A DNA stretch of 64,000 nucleotides, taken from positions 1 through 64,000 of the forward strand of contig NZ_FNYW01000005.1 of NCBI RefSeq assembly GCF_900109085.1, given 5' to 3'. The position numbers were made by a program, and so were the translations under genes. Positions 19,241 to 28,810 of this stretch are shown here, piece by piece. Numbering within the stretch: position 1 is the stretch's first letter; every line of letters begins with the position of its first letter. Source of the DNA: Alkalibacterium gilvum (GTDB lineage Bacteria; Bacillota; Bacilli; Lactobacillales; Carnobacteriaceae_A). The notes below the pieces were generated by a model. It was not told the DNA's origin. It made no database searches and worked only from the letters and a program-made list of their open reading frames with translations.

Positions 19241-20869
19241 ATGAAGTGGTGGCAGAACGCAGTTGTTTATCAAATTTATCCACGTAGTTTCAAAGATAGT
19301 AATGGGGATGGTATTGGTGACATTCCAGGAATAATCAGTGGTTTAGATTATTTAGAAAATCTAGGTATTGATGCTATCTGGTTGAGTCCAGTGTATCAGT
19401 CACCTAATGACGATAATGGATATGATATCAGTGATTACCAGGCAATCCATCCAGATTTTGGAACGATGGAGGATATGAATCAGCTTATAAAAGAAGCAGA
19501 TAGTCGAGGCATTAAAATCATTATGGATCTGGTCGTCAATCATACAAGTGACGAGCATAAGTGGTTTGTTGAAGCAAAGAAAAGTAAAGATAATAAATAC
19601 CGCGATTATTATATCTGGCGTGATCCCGTTAATGACGACCTACCCAATGACTTGAAATCCACGTTTAGTGGTCCAGCTTGGGAATATGACGAAAAGACTG
19701 AACAATATTATCTTCACTTATTTAGCAAAAAGCAACCAGATTTGAATTGGGAGAACGAAGAGGTTCGCCAGGCAATATACGACATGATGAATTTTTGGCT
19801 TGATAAAGGTATCGGTGGTTTCCGCATGGATGTCATCGACTTAATTGGTAAAAAACCAGATGAAAAAATAACTGGAAACGGACCTAAATTGCATGACTAT
19901 TTGCAAGAAACGCACGAGTTAACTCTGAAAAATAAAGATGTTATGACCGTTGGTGAAACATGGGGAGCGACACCTGAAACAGCTAAGCTTTATTCTGATC
20001 CAGAACGTGATGAATTATCGATGGTCTTTCAATTTGAACATATGCAACTGGATGAGCAAGCAAATGGCAGCAAATGGGATTTAAAAGCACTTGATTTAAT
20101 AGAATTAAAAAAGGTAATGAGTAAATGGCAAGTTGAGTTAGAAAACAAAGGATGGAACAGCCTTTTTTGGAACAATCATGATCTTCCTCGAATCGTCTCT
20201 CGATTTGGTGATGATGAAAACTATCGTGTTGAAAGTGCTAAACTCTTCGCGATTCTGCTACACCTTATGAAGGGAACACCCTATATTTATCAAGGGGAAG
20301 AAATTGGTATGACAAACAGAAGCATCCAATCGATTGACGACGTGGATGATATTGAAAGCATCAACATGTACAAGGAAAGATTAGATGAGGGCTATTCTAA
20401 AGAAGAACTTATACATGCAATCAATACTAAAGGACGCGACAATGCGAGAACGCCCGTACAGTGGAATGCAACGGAAGAAGCAGGGTTCACTACTGGCAAA
20501 CCCTGGTTACCCGTTCAACCTAATTACAAACACATTAATATTGAAGCAGCCCTTGAATCGGATGAATCTATCTTTTATACGTACAAGGAACTCATTACAC
20601 TACGCAAGGAAAATCCAATTGTTGTATGGGGTGATTATGAACTGCTTTTACCCGAAGATGAAACACTCTTTGCTTATAAGCGTAGCTACGAAAATAAAAC
20701 CTGGTTAGTTTTAGCCAATGTCAGCAAAGAAACCAAAGAATTGAAAATGCCTGAGAACAACTCTATCGAAAGAGTAATTATGTCGAATTATGGTAGAAAT
20801 GAAATTGACTTGGAAAGCATAGAATTACAGCCTTTTGAAGCCTTTGTTTTGGAATTAAAAAGGGGTTAA
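19241..20869 (+). CDS. dexB: Glucan 1,6-alpha-glucosidase (GH13_31, DexB type)
   Basis: 542 residues. GH13_31 regions are MDLVVNHTSDEH, GFRMDVIDLIGKK with the nucleophile Asp, MTVGETWGATPE with the acid/base Glu, and FWNNHDLPR. The Val after the nucleophile Asp is the position linked in this subfamily with alpha-1,6 specificity, and VGETWGATPE is typical of streptococcal DexB. It should release glucose from isomaltosaccharides or from branch stubs of imported dextrins in the cytosol. It lies 23 nt after pgmB and precedes the operator-bearing malE promoter. Oligo-1,6-glucosidase is the alternative name. Confidence 0.88.
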   Translation: MKWWQNAVVYQIYPRSFKDSNGDGIGDIPGIISGLDYLENLGIDAIWLSPVYQSPNDDNGYDISDYQAIHPDFGTMEDMNQLIKEADSRGIKIIMDLVVNHTSDEHKWFVEAKKSKDNKYRDYYIWRDPVNDDLPNDLKSTFSGPAWEYDEKTEQYYLHLFSKKQPDLNWENEEVRQAIYDMMNFWLDKGIGGFRMDVIDLIGKKPDEKITGNGPKLHDYLQETHELTLKNKDVMTVGETWGATPETAKLYSDPERDELSMVFQFEHMQLDEQANGSKWDLKALDLIELKKVMSKWQVELENKGWNSLFWNNHDLPRIVSRFGDDENYRVESAKLFAILLHLMKGTPYIYQGEEIGMTNRSIQSIDDVDDIESINMYKERLDEGYSKEELIHAINTKGRDNARTPVQWNATEEAGFTTGKPWLPVQPNYKHINIEAALESDESIFYTYKELITLRKENPIVVWGDYELLLPEDETLFAYKRSYENKTWLVLANVSKETKELKMPENNSIERVIMSNYGRNEIDLESIELQPFEAFVLELKRG

Positions 20870-20896
20870 AAAGTAAGTAAAGTATGAGAGGAAACC

Positions 20897-20910
20897 TGAT
20901 ACCGGTAACA
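20897..20910. promoter_or_regulatory. Maltose-regulator operator, copy 2
   Basis: TGATACCGGTAACA, flanked by CC on the left and TTGGA on the right; operator copy 3 shares this flanking context. A weaker relative, TGCAACCGCTAACG, lies at 20924-20937 over the -35 of the malE promoter, so two repressor dimers may bind here. Confidence 0.75.
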
Positions 20911-20922
20911 TTGGAAAAACAA

Positions 20923-20951
20923 TTGCAACCGCTAACGAAAGCTTATATAGT
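20923..20951 (+). promoter_or_regulatory. malE promoter
   Basis: TTGCAA, 17-nt spacer, TATAGT. The -35 overlaps the second, degenerate operator. The leader to the malE start is about 110 nt and shows no further recognised motif. Confidence 0.65.
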
Positions 20952-21069
20952 TAAAATGTAATCACTTACAAAACATGTTTTAACAAATCAGATTTCTTTA
21001 ATTTTTAATATGCGTTAGAAGATGAAGTGAGAGACAAATGTAGATAAAAATATATTAGGAGGTAATACA

Positions 21070-22350
21070 ATGTTAGAGAAGAAATTATGGTACAAAGGGC
21101 TATTACTACTTTCCACTGCTGGACTACTTGCTGCATGCGGAACAGGTGATAATTCAGATTCAGAAGATACATCAGGTGATACTTCAGAAGATACTGCAAG
21201 TAACGAAATTCCTGAAAAACCTGACACACTAAAAGTTTGGGTCAACGATGAAGAAGCACAATTAAACGCTTATGATGAAATTACATCTAACTTTACTGAA
21301 GAACATGGTATCGAGATAGAAATTACACCGTACAGCATGTTGGAGCAAACAGAAGGGATGAGTCTAGATGCACCGTCTGGTCAAGGACCTGACTTATTCT
21401 TCCAGCCCCATGACCGTATGGGAGATATCCACTTGCAAGGTTTAGCTGCAGAACTGGAATTAACAGATGATCAAATGGATCGTTTGGGTGAGTACAACGA
21501 AGAAGCTGTAACGGCATTCAGTTATGAAGGAGCTCAATATGGTATTCCAGCTGTTGTTGAAACATATGGTTTGTTCATCAATACAGATCTGGTCGAAGAA
21601 GCACCTGAAACAATAGAAGACTTGACTCAGACCGCTGCTGACCTGACTGAAGGCGAACAATACGGCTTTATGATGAACGCGGCCGACTTATACTTCACCT
21701 ATCCGTTTATCACTGCTGATGGTGGCTACATCTTTGCCCAAAACGAAGATGGTTCTTACGACACATCAGATATCGGTTTAAATACACCGGAAGCTGTTGA
21801 ATCAGTGGAAAGTATTCAATCATGGTTTGAAGATGGACTTATGCCTCAAGGAACTGATTTAGAAGTTGCGAACAGCTTGTTCATGGACGGACAAGTAGGA
21901 ATGATCATCAACGGCCCTTGGGCTATTCCAGACTATGAAACAGCACTTGGAGATAGCTTGATGGTTGCTGAATTGCCTTCAAAAGATGGCGAGCAATTAA
22001 CATCATTCTCAGGAAACAAGGGATGGCTTGTTAACTATTATACAGATAATCAATATTGGGCAACAGAATTGGCACTCTTTATGACAAATGCAGAAAGTTC
22101 AGAAACATATTATGATGTCGCTGGTGAATTACCTGCACACACAGCTGTAGAAATTGAAGATGAGCTAATGGCACCGATTTTTGCTCAGACAAAAAATGCA
22201 CATCCAATGCCAAACATTCCAGAAATGTCACAAGTATGGGATCCAATGGGTGATGCGCTTCAGTTTATCCAACAAGGCGACGATGTACAGGAAGTATTAG
22301 ATGAAGCTGTTCAAACAATTGAATCAGAAATTTCACTAATGGGTCAATAA
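21070..22350 (+). CDS. malE: Maltose/maltodextrin-binding lipoprotein
   Basis: 426 residues. The signal peptide ends in lipobox LLAACG, followed by a Ser/Asp/Glu-rich linker. The rest is a family-1 extracellular solute-binding fold with LKVWVNDEEAQLNAYDEI at the start, GQGPDLFFQPHDRMGD, MIINGPWAIPDY and FSGNKGWLVNYYT, all typical of maltodextrin-binding proteins. It captures maltodextrins outside the membrane for MalF and MalG. The protein is very acidic, consistent with a salt-tolerant host. The ribosome binding site is AGGAGG, 9 nt before ATG. A hairpin after the gene probably keeps malE mRNA more abundant than malFG. Confidence 0.92.
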   Translation: MLEKKLWYKGLLLLSTAGLLAACGTGDNSDSEDTSGDTSEDTASNEIPEKPDTLKVWVNDEEAQLNAYDEITSNFTEEHGIEIEITPYSMLEQTEGMSLDAPSGQGPDLFFQPHDRMGDIHLQGLAAELELTDDQMDRLGEYNEEAVTAFSYEGAQYGIPAVVETYGLFINTDLVEEAPETIEDLTQTAADLTEGEQYGFMMNAADLYFTYPFITADGGYIFAQNEDGSYDTSDIGLNTPEAVESVESIQSWFEDGLMPQGTDLEVANSLFMDGQVGMIINGPWAIPDYETALGDSLMVAELPSKDGEQLTSFSGNKGWLVNYYTDNQYWATELALFMTNAESSETYYDVAGELPAHTAVEIEDELMAPIFAQTKNAHPMPNIPEMSQVWDPMGDALQFIQQGDDVQEVLDEAVQTIESEISLMGQ

Positions 22351-22386
22351 TTAAGATAAAGTATAGCGTCTAGCTAATTTGAAATT

Positions 22387-22416
22387 GGAGATTGAGTTAC
22401 TTTTGACTCGATCTCC
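22387..22416 (+). terminator. Intercistronic hairpin after malE
   Basis: GGAGATTGAGT pairs with ACTCGATCTCC (one wobble) around an 8-nt loop. The following sequence TTCTTCAT is a poor U tract, so partial termination or 3-prime end protection of malE mRNA is more likely than full termination. Confidence 0.6.
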
Positions 22417-22509
22417 TTCTTCATATTAGTTGATTATGTGTAAAGAGCTGATATGTTCAACTCTTTAGACATAAGGAACTACTATAAGGCGAGTAGAAGG
22501 AGAGAAATT

Positions 22510-23826
22510 ATGGCTAGTAACAATAATCAAAATAAACCGACTCAGACACGTGTGGCCAATATGAATCATAGTCCAAAAAAGGCAATGTTGTTATCAATTA
22601 TACCCGGTATGGGGCAGATTTATAATAAACGAAAATTAAAAGGAATTGCCCTATTTATACTATTTGCTGCCTTTGCATTTGTGATGTTCGATTTTGTTAC
22701 CTCAGGGCTGCAAGGACTGATTACGCTTGGGACAGAAGCACGAGTGGATGACTCACGTGTTTACTTAATCGAAGGTATTTTAGCATTACTTTTCACGCTG
22801 TTTTATGCGGCACTTTACTGGATTAATATTCAAGATGCAAAGAATGAAGCACAGAAAATCAGAGATGGCTGGGTGCCTGGAGGAGTAATCGAAAACTTCC
22901 GAAATTCTTGGGATACTGCTTTTCCATATGTACTGATTGGACCAGGTTTTGCCCTTTTAATATTTGTAGTTATTTTACCCCTATTGTTTATGGCGTTTTT
23001 AGCCTTTACAAACTACAACCTATATAATGCACCCCCACGTAACTTATTAAGTTGGGTAGGCTTTGAAAACTTTATTCGACTGGTTACATTGTCTGAGTGG
23101 CGCGACACCTTTTTAAGCGTACTCACTTGGACAATAACTTGGACATTTGTCGCAACGACGTTACAAATTTCCTTGGCAATGTTTTTAGCTATTCTAACCA
23201 ATGATAAGCGGATAAAAGGAAAGAAATTTATTCGTACCATACTTATTTTACCATGGGCAGTCCCAGGGTTTGTCACCATTATTATTTTCTCAGCATTATT
23301 CAACGATAACTTTGGTGCGATAAATACAGATATTATTCAACCCTTATTCAATACGACCATACCCTGGATGACAGAAGTGATGTGGAGTCGTATTGCGATC
23401 ATCATGATTCAAGTTTGGCTCGGCTTTCCTTATGTTTATGCCCTATTTTCAGGGGTACTCCAAGGAATATCCGATGACTGGTATGAAGCAGCGGAAATGG
23501 ACGGAGCTTCGCGGTGGCAAAAATTTACAAACATTACTTTCCCACATTTAATGTTTGCGACTGGTCCACTATTGTTAACGCAGTATACCTTTAACTTCAA
23601 TAACTTCAATATTATTTACTTGTTTAACGAAGGCGGGCCAGCTATTCGTGGTCAGAATGCCGGGGGGACGGACATCCTGATTTCTTGGGTCTATAACTTG
23701 ACCTTCACTAATTCGCAGTTCAGTATGGCAGCTGCCATTTCACTGATCTTAGGAATTATTGTCGCAACCTTTGCGTTTTTCCAATTTAGACGCTCACGTT
23801 CGTTCAAAGAGGAGGGCAACATGTAA
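22510..23826 (+). CDS. malF: Maltodextrin ABC transporter permease MalF
   Basis: 438 residues. I chose the ATG giving MASNNNQNKPTQ, 5 nt after AAGGAGAG. The N-terminus has extra hydrophobic segments (LSIIPGMGQIYNKRKLKGIA, about 40-110), as in Gram-positive MalF/MdxF proteins. The core permease domain holds the EAA coupling motif DWYEAAEMDGASRWQKFTNI. It forms the membrane channel with MalG. No ATPase gene is in this cluster, so a shared MsmX-like ATPase encoded elsewhere is expected (inference). TAATG joins it to malG. Confidence 0.92.
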   Translation: MASNNNQNKPTQTRVANMNHSPKKAMLLSIIPGMGQIYNKRKLKGIALFILFAAFAFVMFDFVTSGLQGLITLGTEARVDDSRVYLIEGILALLFTLFYAALYWINIQDAKNEAQKIRDGWVPGGVIENFRNSWDTAFPYVLIGPGFALLIFVVILPLLFMAFLAFTNYNLYNAPPRNLLSWVGFENFIRLVTLSEWRDTFLSVLTWTITWTFVATTLQISLAMFLAILTNDKRIKGKKFIRTILILPWAVPGFVTIIIFSALFNDNFGAINTDIIQPLFNTTIPWMTEVMWSRIAIIMIQVWLGFPYVYALFSGVLQGISDDWYEAAEMDGASRWQKFTNITFPHLMFATGPLLLTQYTFNFNNFNIIYLFNEGGPAIRGQNAGGTDILISWVYNLTFTNSQFSMAAAISLILGIIVATFAFFQFRRSRSFKEEGNM

Positions 23827-24704
23827 TGAATAAACTTTTCAAAAAAATAAGCAGCAACCAGATGAACCGCAAGCAAAAGAGTCGCTTCGAAGTGGCATTG
23901 ATTTACTTGGTCCTAGCTGTAATGTTCGTCATCATCGCCTACCCGCTTTTCTGGGCTTTTGCGATGTCGATGAATACGACAAGCAATCTTTATACAGCAT
24001 CGCTATCGCCAGAAAACTGGTCATTGGAAAACTTTAAATGGCTCTTTACTAATCCAAGAAGTGATTATCTACTCTGGTATAGGAACACACTCTTTGTATC
24101 GACAGTAGTCACTATTGTTACGACTCTAACAGTTAGTTTTGTTGCCTATGCCTTTTCTCGTTACCGATTCAAAGGACGTAAGAATGGCTTGTACGCTTTC
24201 TTGCTTCTACAAATGTTCCCGGTATTAATGGCTATGGTAGCTCTTTACATTTTACTTAATATTGTGGGACTTCTAGATAATTTATGGGGCTTGATACTCA
24301 TCTATATTGGCGGAGGAATTCCAATGAATGCCTTCTTGGTCAAGGGATACTTTGATACCTTGCCGAAATCATTGGATGAATCAGCTAAAATGGATGGCGC
24401 TGGTCATTTCAGAATCTTTTTCGAGATTCTTTTACCCCTTGCCAAACCGATCTTATCCGTTGTAGCGTTATTCAACTTCATGACGCCTTTCATGGATTTT
24501 ATATTACCGCGGATTGTGTTGCGTAGTCCTGAGAACTATACGCTAGCACTCGGGCTTTATAACTTCGTTAATGCTCAGTTCTCGAACAACTTCAGTCGAT
24601 TTGCGGCGGGAGCAGTACTGATTGCTGTACCAATCGCAACGGTCTACTTGATGCTCCAAAAATACCTTATTTCAGGGTTAGCATCAGGTGCAACAAAAGG
24701 ATAA
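23826..24704 (+). CDS. malG: Maltodextrin ABC transporter permease MalG
   Basis: 292 residues with six predicted helices and the EAA coupling motif SLDESAKMDGAGHFRIFFEI. The C-terminus ends in LISGLASGATKG, the usual MalG ending. Its ATG shares a base with the malF stop, and GGAGGG lies 8 nt upstream inside malF. It pairs with MalF to import maltodextrins. The operon ends at a strong terminator just downstream. Confidence 0.92.
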   Translation: MNKLFKKISSNQMNRKQKSRFEVALIYLVLAVMFVIIAYPLFWAFAMSMNTTSNLYTASLSPENWSLENFKWLFTNPRSDYLLWYRNTLFVSTVVTIVTTLTVSFVAYAFSRYRFKGRKNGLYAFLLLQMFPVLMAMVALYILLNIVGLLDNLWGLILIYIGGGIPMNAFLVKGYFDTLPKSLDESAKMDGAGHFRIFFEILLPLAKPILSVVALFNFMTPFMDFILPRIVLRSPENYTLALGLYNFVNAQFSNNFSRFAAGAVLIAVPIATVYLMLQKYLISGLASGATKG

Positions 24705-24711
24705 AACACAT

Positions 24712-24743
24712 AAAAAGTTCTGGTTTATACCAGGACTTTTTTG
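24712..24743 (+). terminator. Terminator after malG
   Basis: AGTTCTGGT pairs with ACCAGGACT (one wobble), loop TTAT, then TTTTTT. Confidence 0.88.
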
Positions 24744-24756
24744 CTGCTTAAAAACC

Positions 24757-24770
24757 TGATACCGTTAACA
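24757..24770. promoter_or_regulatory. Maltose-regulator operator, copy 3
   Basis: TGATACCGTTAACA, flanked by CC and TTGGA exactly as copy 2. It precedes the alpha-glucosidase/PTS/phosphatase operon. A weak promoter (TTGAAT, 17-nt spacer, TAAGCT) follows at about 24782. Confidence 0.7.
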
Positions 24771-24875
24771 TTGGAATAGATGTTGAATGAAATACCATTA
24801 GTCTTTAAGCTAAGAGTTAATAAAGAAGTTATGAAGTAAGCTAAAAAAAGCAATGCTAAATAGGAGAATGATTAA

Positions 24876-26609
24876 ATGAAAAAGCAATGGTGGAAGAAGG
24901 CTGTGGCGTATCAAATTTACCCTCGCAGTTTTTATGATTCTAATGGTGATGGTGTTGGAGATATTCGCGGCATTATAGAAAAACTTGATTATATAAAAGA
25001 ACTAGGTATTGATGTTATCTGGGTCAGCCCGATTTATCAATCACCTAATGATGATAATGGTTATGATATCAGTGACTACCATGCCATTATGGATGAATTT
25101 GGTACAATGGAAGATTTCGATCAATTATTGGAAGAAACACACAAACGCGGTATGAAAATCATTATGGATCTTGTTATTAACCATACCTCAGATGAACACG
25201 AATGGTTTGTTGAGGCACGCTCCTCCAAGGATAACCCTTATAGGGATTATTATATTTGGCATCCTGGTACGCCAGATAATTCTGATATTAATAATTGGGA
25301 ATCCATTTTTGGTGGTTCTGTCTGGGAATATGATGAACAATCAAAAGAATACTACATGCACGTGTTCTCAAAGAAGCAACCAGATTTAAATTGGGAAAAC
25401 AAAGAAGTACGTGAAAAGTTATATGAAATGGTTAACTGGTGGTTAGACAAAGGTATCGATGGCTTCAGAGTCGATGCTATTTCTCATATCAAGAAGAAAA
25501 ATGGCTTCCCAAATATGCCAAACCCTTTAAATAAAAGATACGTTCCCTCTTTTGAAGGACATATGAATCAAGCAGGGATCGATTTGTTTCTATCGGAGTT
25601 TGCTGAACGTACATTGCATAAATATGATGTCATGACTGTTGGGGAAGCGAATGGGGTAACGATTCAAGATGCAGACAGATGGGTTGATGAAGAAAACGGT
25701 TACTTCGATATGATTTTCCAATTTGAGCATCTAGGCCTTTGGGGAGCAAATAGTGATGGCTTAGATATACACAAGCTTAAAGAAGTTATGACGCGTTGGC
25801 AGCATGGACTTGACGGACGAGGTTGGAATGCCTTGTTTATTGAAAACCATGATTTAGCACGATCGGTTTCTACTTGGGGGAACGATGCTGATTTAAGAAG
25901 GACTTCAGCTAAAGCGCTTGCTACTTTTTATTTCTTTATGCAAGGAACGCCTTTTATTTATCAAGGACAAGAGATTGGAATGACCAATGTTCAATTTGAT
26001 TCAATTGAAGATTATGATGATGTTGGCATGAAAAATATGTACCAAGAGGAAATACAAAATGGACAGTCACATGAAGAGATTATGGCTTATATTTGGAAAA
26101 ACGGACGTGATAATTCACGAACGCCGATGCAGTGGACAAGTGAGCCGCAAGCTGGCTTCACTACAGGACTTCCATGGATAGGTATAAATGCTAATTATCC
26201 GGATATCAACGTTGAACAATCGCTCAATGATCCTGACTCAATCTATCATTATTACAAAAAAATGATACAGATGAGACGAACAACACCGACACTTATTTAT
26301 GGACACTATGAACTTATTGCCAAAGAACATGATCACGTTTACGCCTACCTTAGATCTTATGACAATGTGGTTTACGTCATTATTGTTAACCTTTTTGACC
26401 AGTCAACCACCCTTGATTTGTCAGAAGAGCTTGTCCTTGGCGAAATGAAATTGAGTAATTACAAAGTAAGCGATGAGTCTAATGCAAAAATGATTTTGCG
26501 TCCGTACGAAGCTCGCGTTTACAAAGTAGCTAAGCAAAAAGTATGGCATGATCCGAACTACTATGAACTGGACGAAAAACAAATAGAGAATGGAGGAGAA
26601 GAATCATGA
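24876..26609 (+). CDS. malL: Alpha-glucosidase (GH13_31)
   Basis: 577 residues. GH13 regions are MDLVINHTSDEH, GFRVDAISHIKKK with the nucleophile Asp, MTVGEANGVTI with the acid/base Glu, and FIENHDLARS. The residue after the nucleophile Asp is Ala, where the DexB-like paralogue in this cluster has Val. In this subfamily Ala there goes with alpha-1,4 activity and Val with alpha-1,6. The product probably hydrolyses maltose, maltotriose or similar sugars in the cytosol. It carries a 25-residue C-terminal extension absent from the paralogue. Its stop overlaps the PTS gene start (ATGA), so it is co-translated with it. Confidence 0.88.
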   Translation: MKKQWWKKAVAYQIYPRSFYDSNGDGVGDIRGIIEKLDYIKELGIDVIWVSPIYQSPNDDNGYDISDYHAIMDEFGTMEDFDQLLEETHKRGMKIIMDLVINHTSDEHEWFVEARSSKDNPYRDYYIWHPGTPDNSDINNWESIFGGSVWEYDEQSKEYYMHVFSKKQPDLNWENKEVREKLYEMVNWWLDKGIDGFRVDAISHIKKKNGFPNMPNPLNKRYVPSFEGHMNQAGIDLFLSEFAERTLHKYDVMTVGEANGVTIQDADRWVDEENGYFDMIFQFEHLGLWGANSDGLDIHKLKEVMTRWQHGLDGRGWNALFIENHDLARSVSTWGNDADLRRTSAKALATFYFFMQGTPFIYQGQEIGMTNVQFDSIEDYDDVGMKNMYQEEIQNGQSHEEIMAYIWKNGRDNSRTPMQWTSEPQAGFTTGLPWIGINANYPDINVEQSLNDPDSIYHYYKKMIQMRRTTPTLIYGHYELIAKEHDHVYAYLRSYDNVVYVIIVNLFDQSTTLDLSEELVLGEMKLSNYKVSDESNAKMILRPYEARVYKVAKQKVWHDPNYYELDEKQIENGGEES

Positions 26610-28789
26610 AGAAAATAATGAATTTTGAATTTTGGCAAAAATTTGGTAAGGCTCTGATGGGAGTTATTGCTGTAATGCCAGCAGCAGGACTGATGATTAG
26701 TATTGGTGGGTCAATACCTCTAATTAATCCTGATTTACAAACATTGGTTGCATTTGGAAGCGTCATAGAAAATATTGGTTGGGCTATTATTGGGAATTTA
26801 CACATTCTCTTTGCTCTAGCCATTGGTGGTAGCTGGGCTAAAGATAGAGCCGGTGGTGCATTTGCTGCCGGAATCAGTTTTATTCTGATTAATCGAATTA
26901 CTGGTGCAATCTTTGGTGTGACGGGTGATATGCTCGGAGATGAGACAGCTGTTACGAAGACACTATTCGGGACAGAAATTCCTGTTGATGGTTACTTTAC
27001 GAGTGTTCTTGAAGCACCTGCACTTAATATGGGCGTTTTTGTTGGGATTATTGCTGGATTTATGGGAGCAATGGCTTTCAATAAATATTATAATTTCAGA
27101 AAACTACCGGATGCCTTATCATTCTTTAACGGAAAGCGCTTTGTTCCCTTTGTCGTTATCCTATGGTCACTAATTGCTTCTGTTGTCTTGGCTTTTGTAT
27201 GGCCAGTTATTCAAGGTGGAATCAATAGCTTTGGTGTCTGGATTGCAGAATCTCAAGATACAGCTCCAGTATTAGCGCCGTTCCTATTCGGTACACTTGA
27301 ACGTCTACTCTTGCCATTTGGGCTACATCATATGCTAACTATACCCATTAACTATACCCCGCTTGGTGGCACATACGAAATTTTGAGTGGTGCTCAAGAA
27401 GGTGCATTAGTTTTCGGACAAGACCCGTTGTGGTTAGCTTGGGCGAGAGATTTAGTTAACTTAGATCAGGCTGGCGATACAAGCACATACCAATATGCTG
27501 TTGAGAATTTCATACCGGCCCGATTTAAAGTCGGACAAATGATTGGTTCTTCTGGTACACTCATGGGATTAGCTTACGCCATGTATAAAAATGTGGATAA
27601 AGATAAGCGTAAGGCCTACAAGTCCATGTATATTTCAGCTGGACTAGCTGTTTTTCTTACGGGTGTAACAGAGCCATTAGAATTTATGTTTATGTTTGCA
27701 GCTATGCCACTTTATGGTGTTTATTCCGTTGTTCAAGGGCTGGCATTTGCTATGGCAGATCTCGTTCCATTAAGGATACATGCCTTTGGAAATATAGAGT
27801 TATTGACACGTACACCACTCGCTTTGCGTGCGGGATTAGGCTGGGATTTATTTAACTTCATTTGGGTAACCTTACTCTTTGCTGTCGTGATGTATTTTAT
27901 ATCTGACTTTTTAATCAAGAAATTCAAATATGCAACACCAGGACGTCAAGGTAATTATGAGAGTGCGCAAGAAGAAACAACGTCCTCGGATAATAAAGAA
28001 GTAAACGCTGCTCAACAAGTCTATGACATTATTCATTTATTAGGTGGAAAAGAGAATATATCCGATGTGGATGCCTGTATGACACGATTACGCATTACAG
28101 TGAAGGATACAAATAAAGTCGGTACTGAAGCGCACTGGAAAAAAGCAGGCGCAATGGGGCTAGTCCATAAAGAGACTGGTGTTCAGGCTATTTATGGTCC
28201 GAAAGCCGATGTACTGAAATCAGACATTATGGATGTTCTAGATTCAAATACGGTTATCCCACCTTCATCTATTAGTGAGGATAATTCAGTCGAAGAGCAA
28301 CCTGAAACAACCCCAATGGCTGACACTACAAAAGTGAGCCCGCAAGATATTTACTCTGTAGCCAATGGACAGCTTCTCCCTATTACAGAAGTCAACGACG
28401 CAGTCTTCTCACAGAAAATGATGGGAGATGGATTCGCAGTTGTTCCTGCTGATAATGCTGTAGTCTCACCTGTTTCTGGAAAGGTGACAAATGTCTTTCC
28501 AACAAAACATGCGATTGGCTTAGAGACGTCAGAAGGGGTGGAAGTCCTCGTGCACATGGGGATTGATACGGTTGAACTTGAAGGAACTGCTTTTGATGTG
28601 AAAGTGAAAGAAGGCGACACGATTGAAGTAGGTCAGTCCCTTGCTAGAATGTACCGAAATAAGGTTGAAGAAGCAGGAAAAGATACATCAATCCTTGTCG
28701 TCTTCACAAACCTTAACGAAACTCAGACCCTTGAAATAGAAGCTGAGAAAGAGGTTAAAGGGACCGATTATATTGGACGGATAAAGTAA
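26606..28789 (+). CDS. malT: PTS maltose/glucose-type EIICBA permease
   Basis: 727 residues in domain order EIIC-EIIB-EIIA. The membrane EIIC domain spans about 1-445 (GLHHMLTIPINYTPLGGTYE, GVTEPLEFMFMF). EIIB spans about 470-550 with phosphorylation Cys in DVDACMTRLRITV. EIIA spans about 595-727 with phosphorylation His in VEVLVHMGIDTVEL. This is the glucose-family arrangement used by MalT proteins of enterococci. Placed between an alpha-glucosidase and a MapP-like phosphatase, it most likely imports maltose as maltose 6'-phosphate. Glucose, trehalose or another alpha-glucoside remains possible. Confidence 0.88.
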   Translation: MKKIMNFEFWQKFGKALMGVIAVMPAAGLMISIGGSIPLINPDLQTLVAFGSVIENIGWAIIGNLHILFALAIGGSWAKDRAGGAFAAGISFILINRITGAIFGVTGDMLGDETAVTKTLFGTEIPVDGYFTSVLEAPALNMGVFVGIIAGFMGAMAFNKYYNFRKLPDALSFFNGKRFVPFVVILWSLIASVVLAFVWPVIQGGINSFGVWIAESQDTAPVLAPFLFGTLERLLLPFGLHHMLTIPINYTPLGGTYEILSGAQEGALVFGQDPLWLAWARDLVNLDQAGDTSTYQYAVENFIPARFKVGQMIGSSGTLMGLAYAMYKNVDKDKRKAYKSMYISAGLAVFLTGVTEPLEFMFMFAAMPLYGVYSVVQGLAFAMADLVPLRIHAFGNIELLTRTPLALRAGLGWDLFNFIWVTLLFAVVMYFISDFLIKKFKYATPGRQGNYESAQEETTSSDNKEVNAAQQVYDIIHLLGGKENISDVDACMTRLRITVKDTNKVGTEAHWKKAGAMGLVHKETGVQAIYGPKADVLKSDIMDVLDSNTVIPPSSISEDNSVEEQPETTPMADTTKVSPQDIYSVANGQLLPITEVNDAVFSQKMMGDGFAVVPADNAVVSPVSGKVTNVFPTKHAIGLETSEGVEVLVHMGIDTVELEGTAFDVKVKEGDTIEVGQSLARMYRNKVEEAGKDTSILVVFTNLNETQTLEIEAEKEVKGTDYIGRIK

Positions 28790-28810
28790 CTTATTCAAGG
28801 AGAGTGCAAG

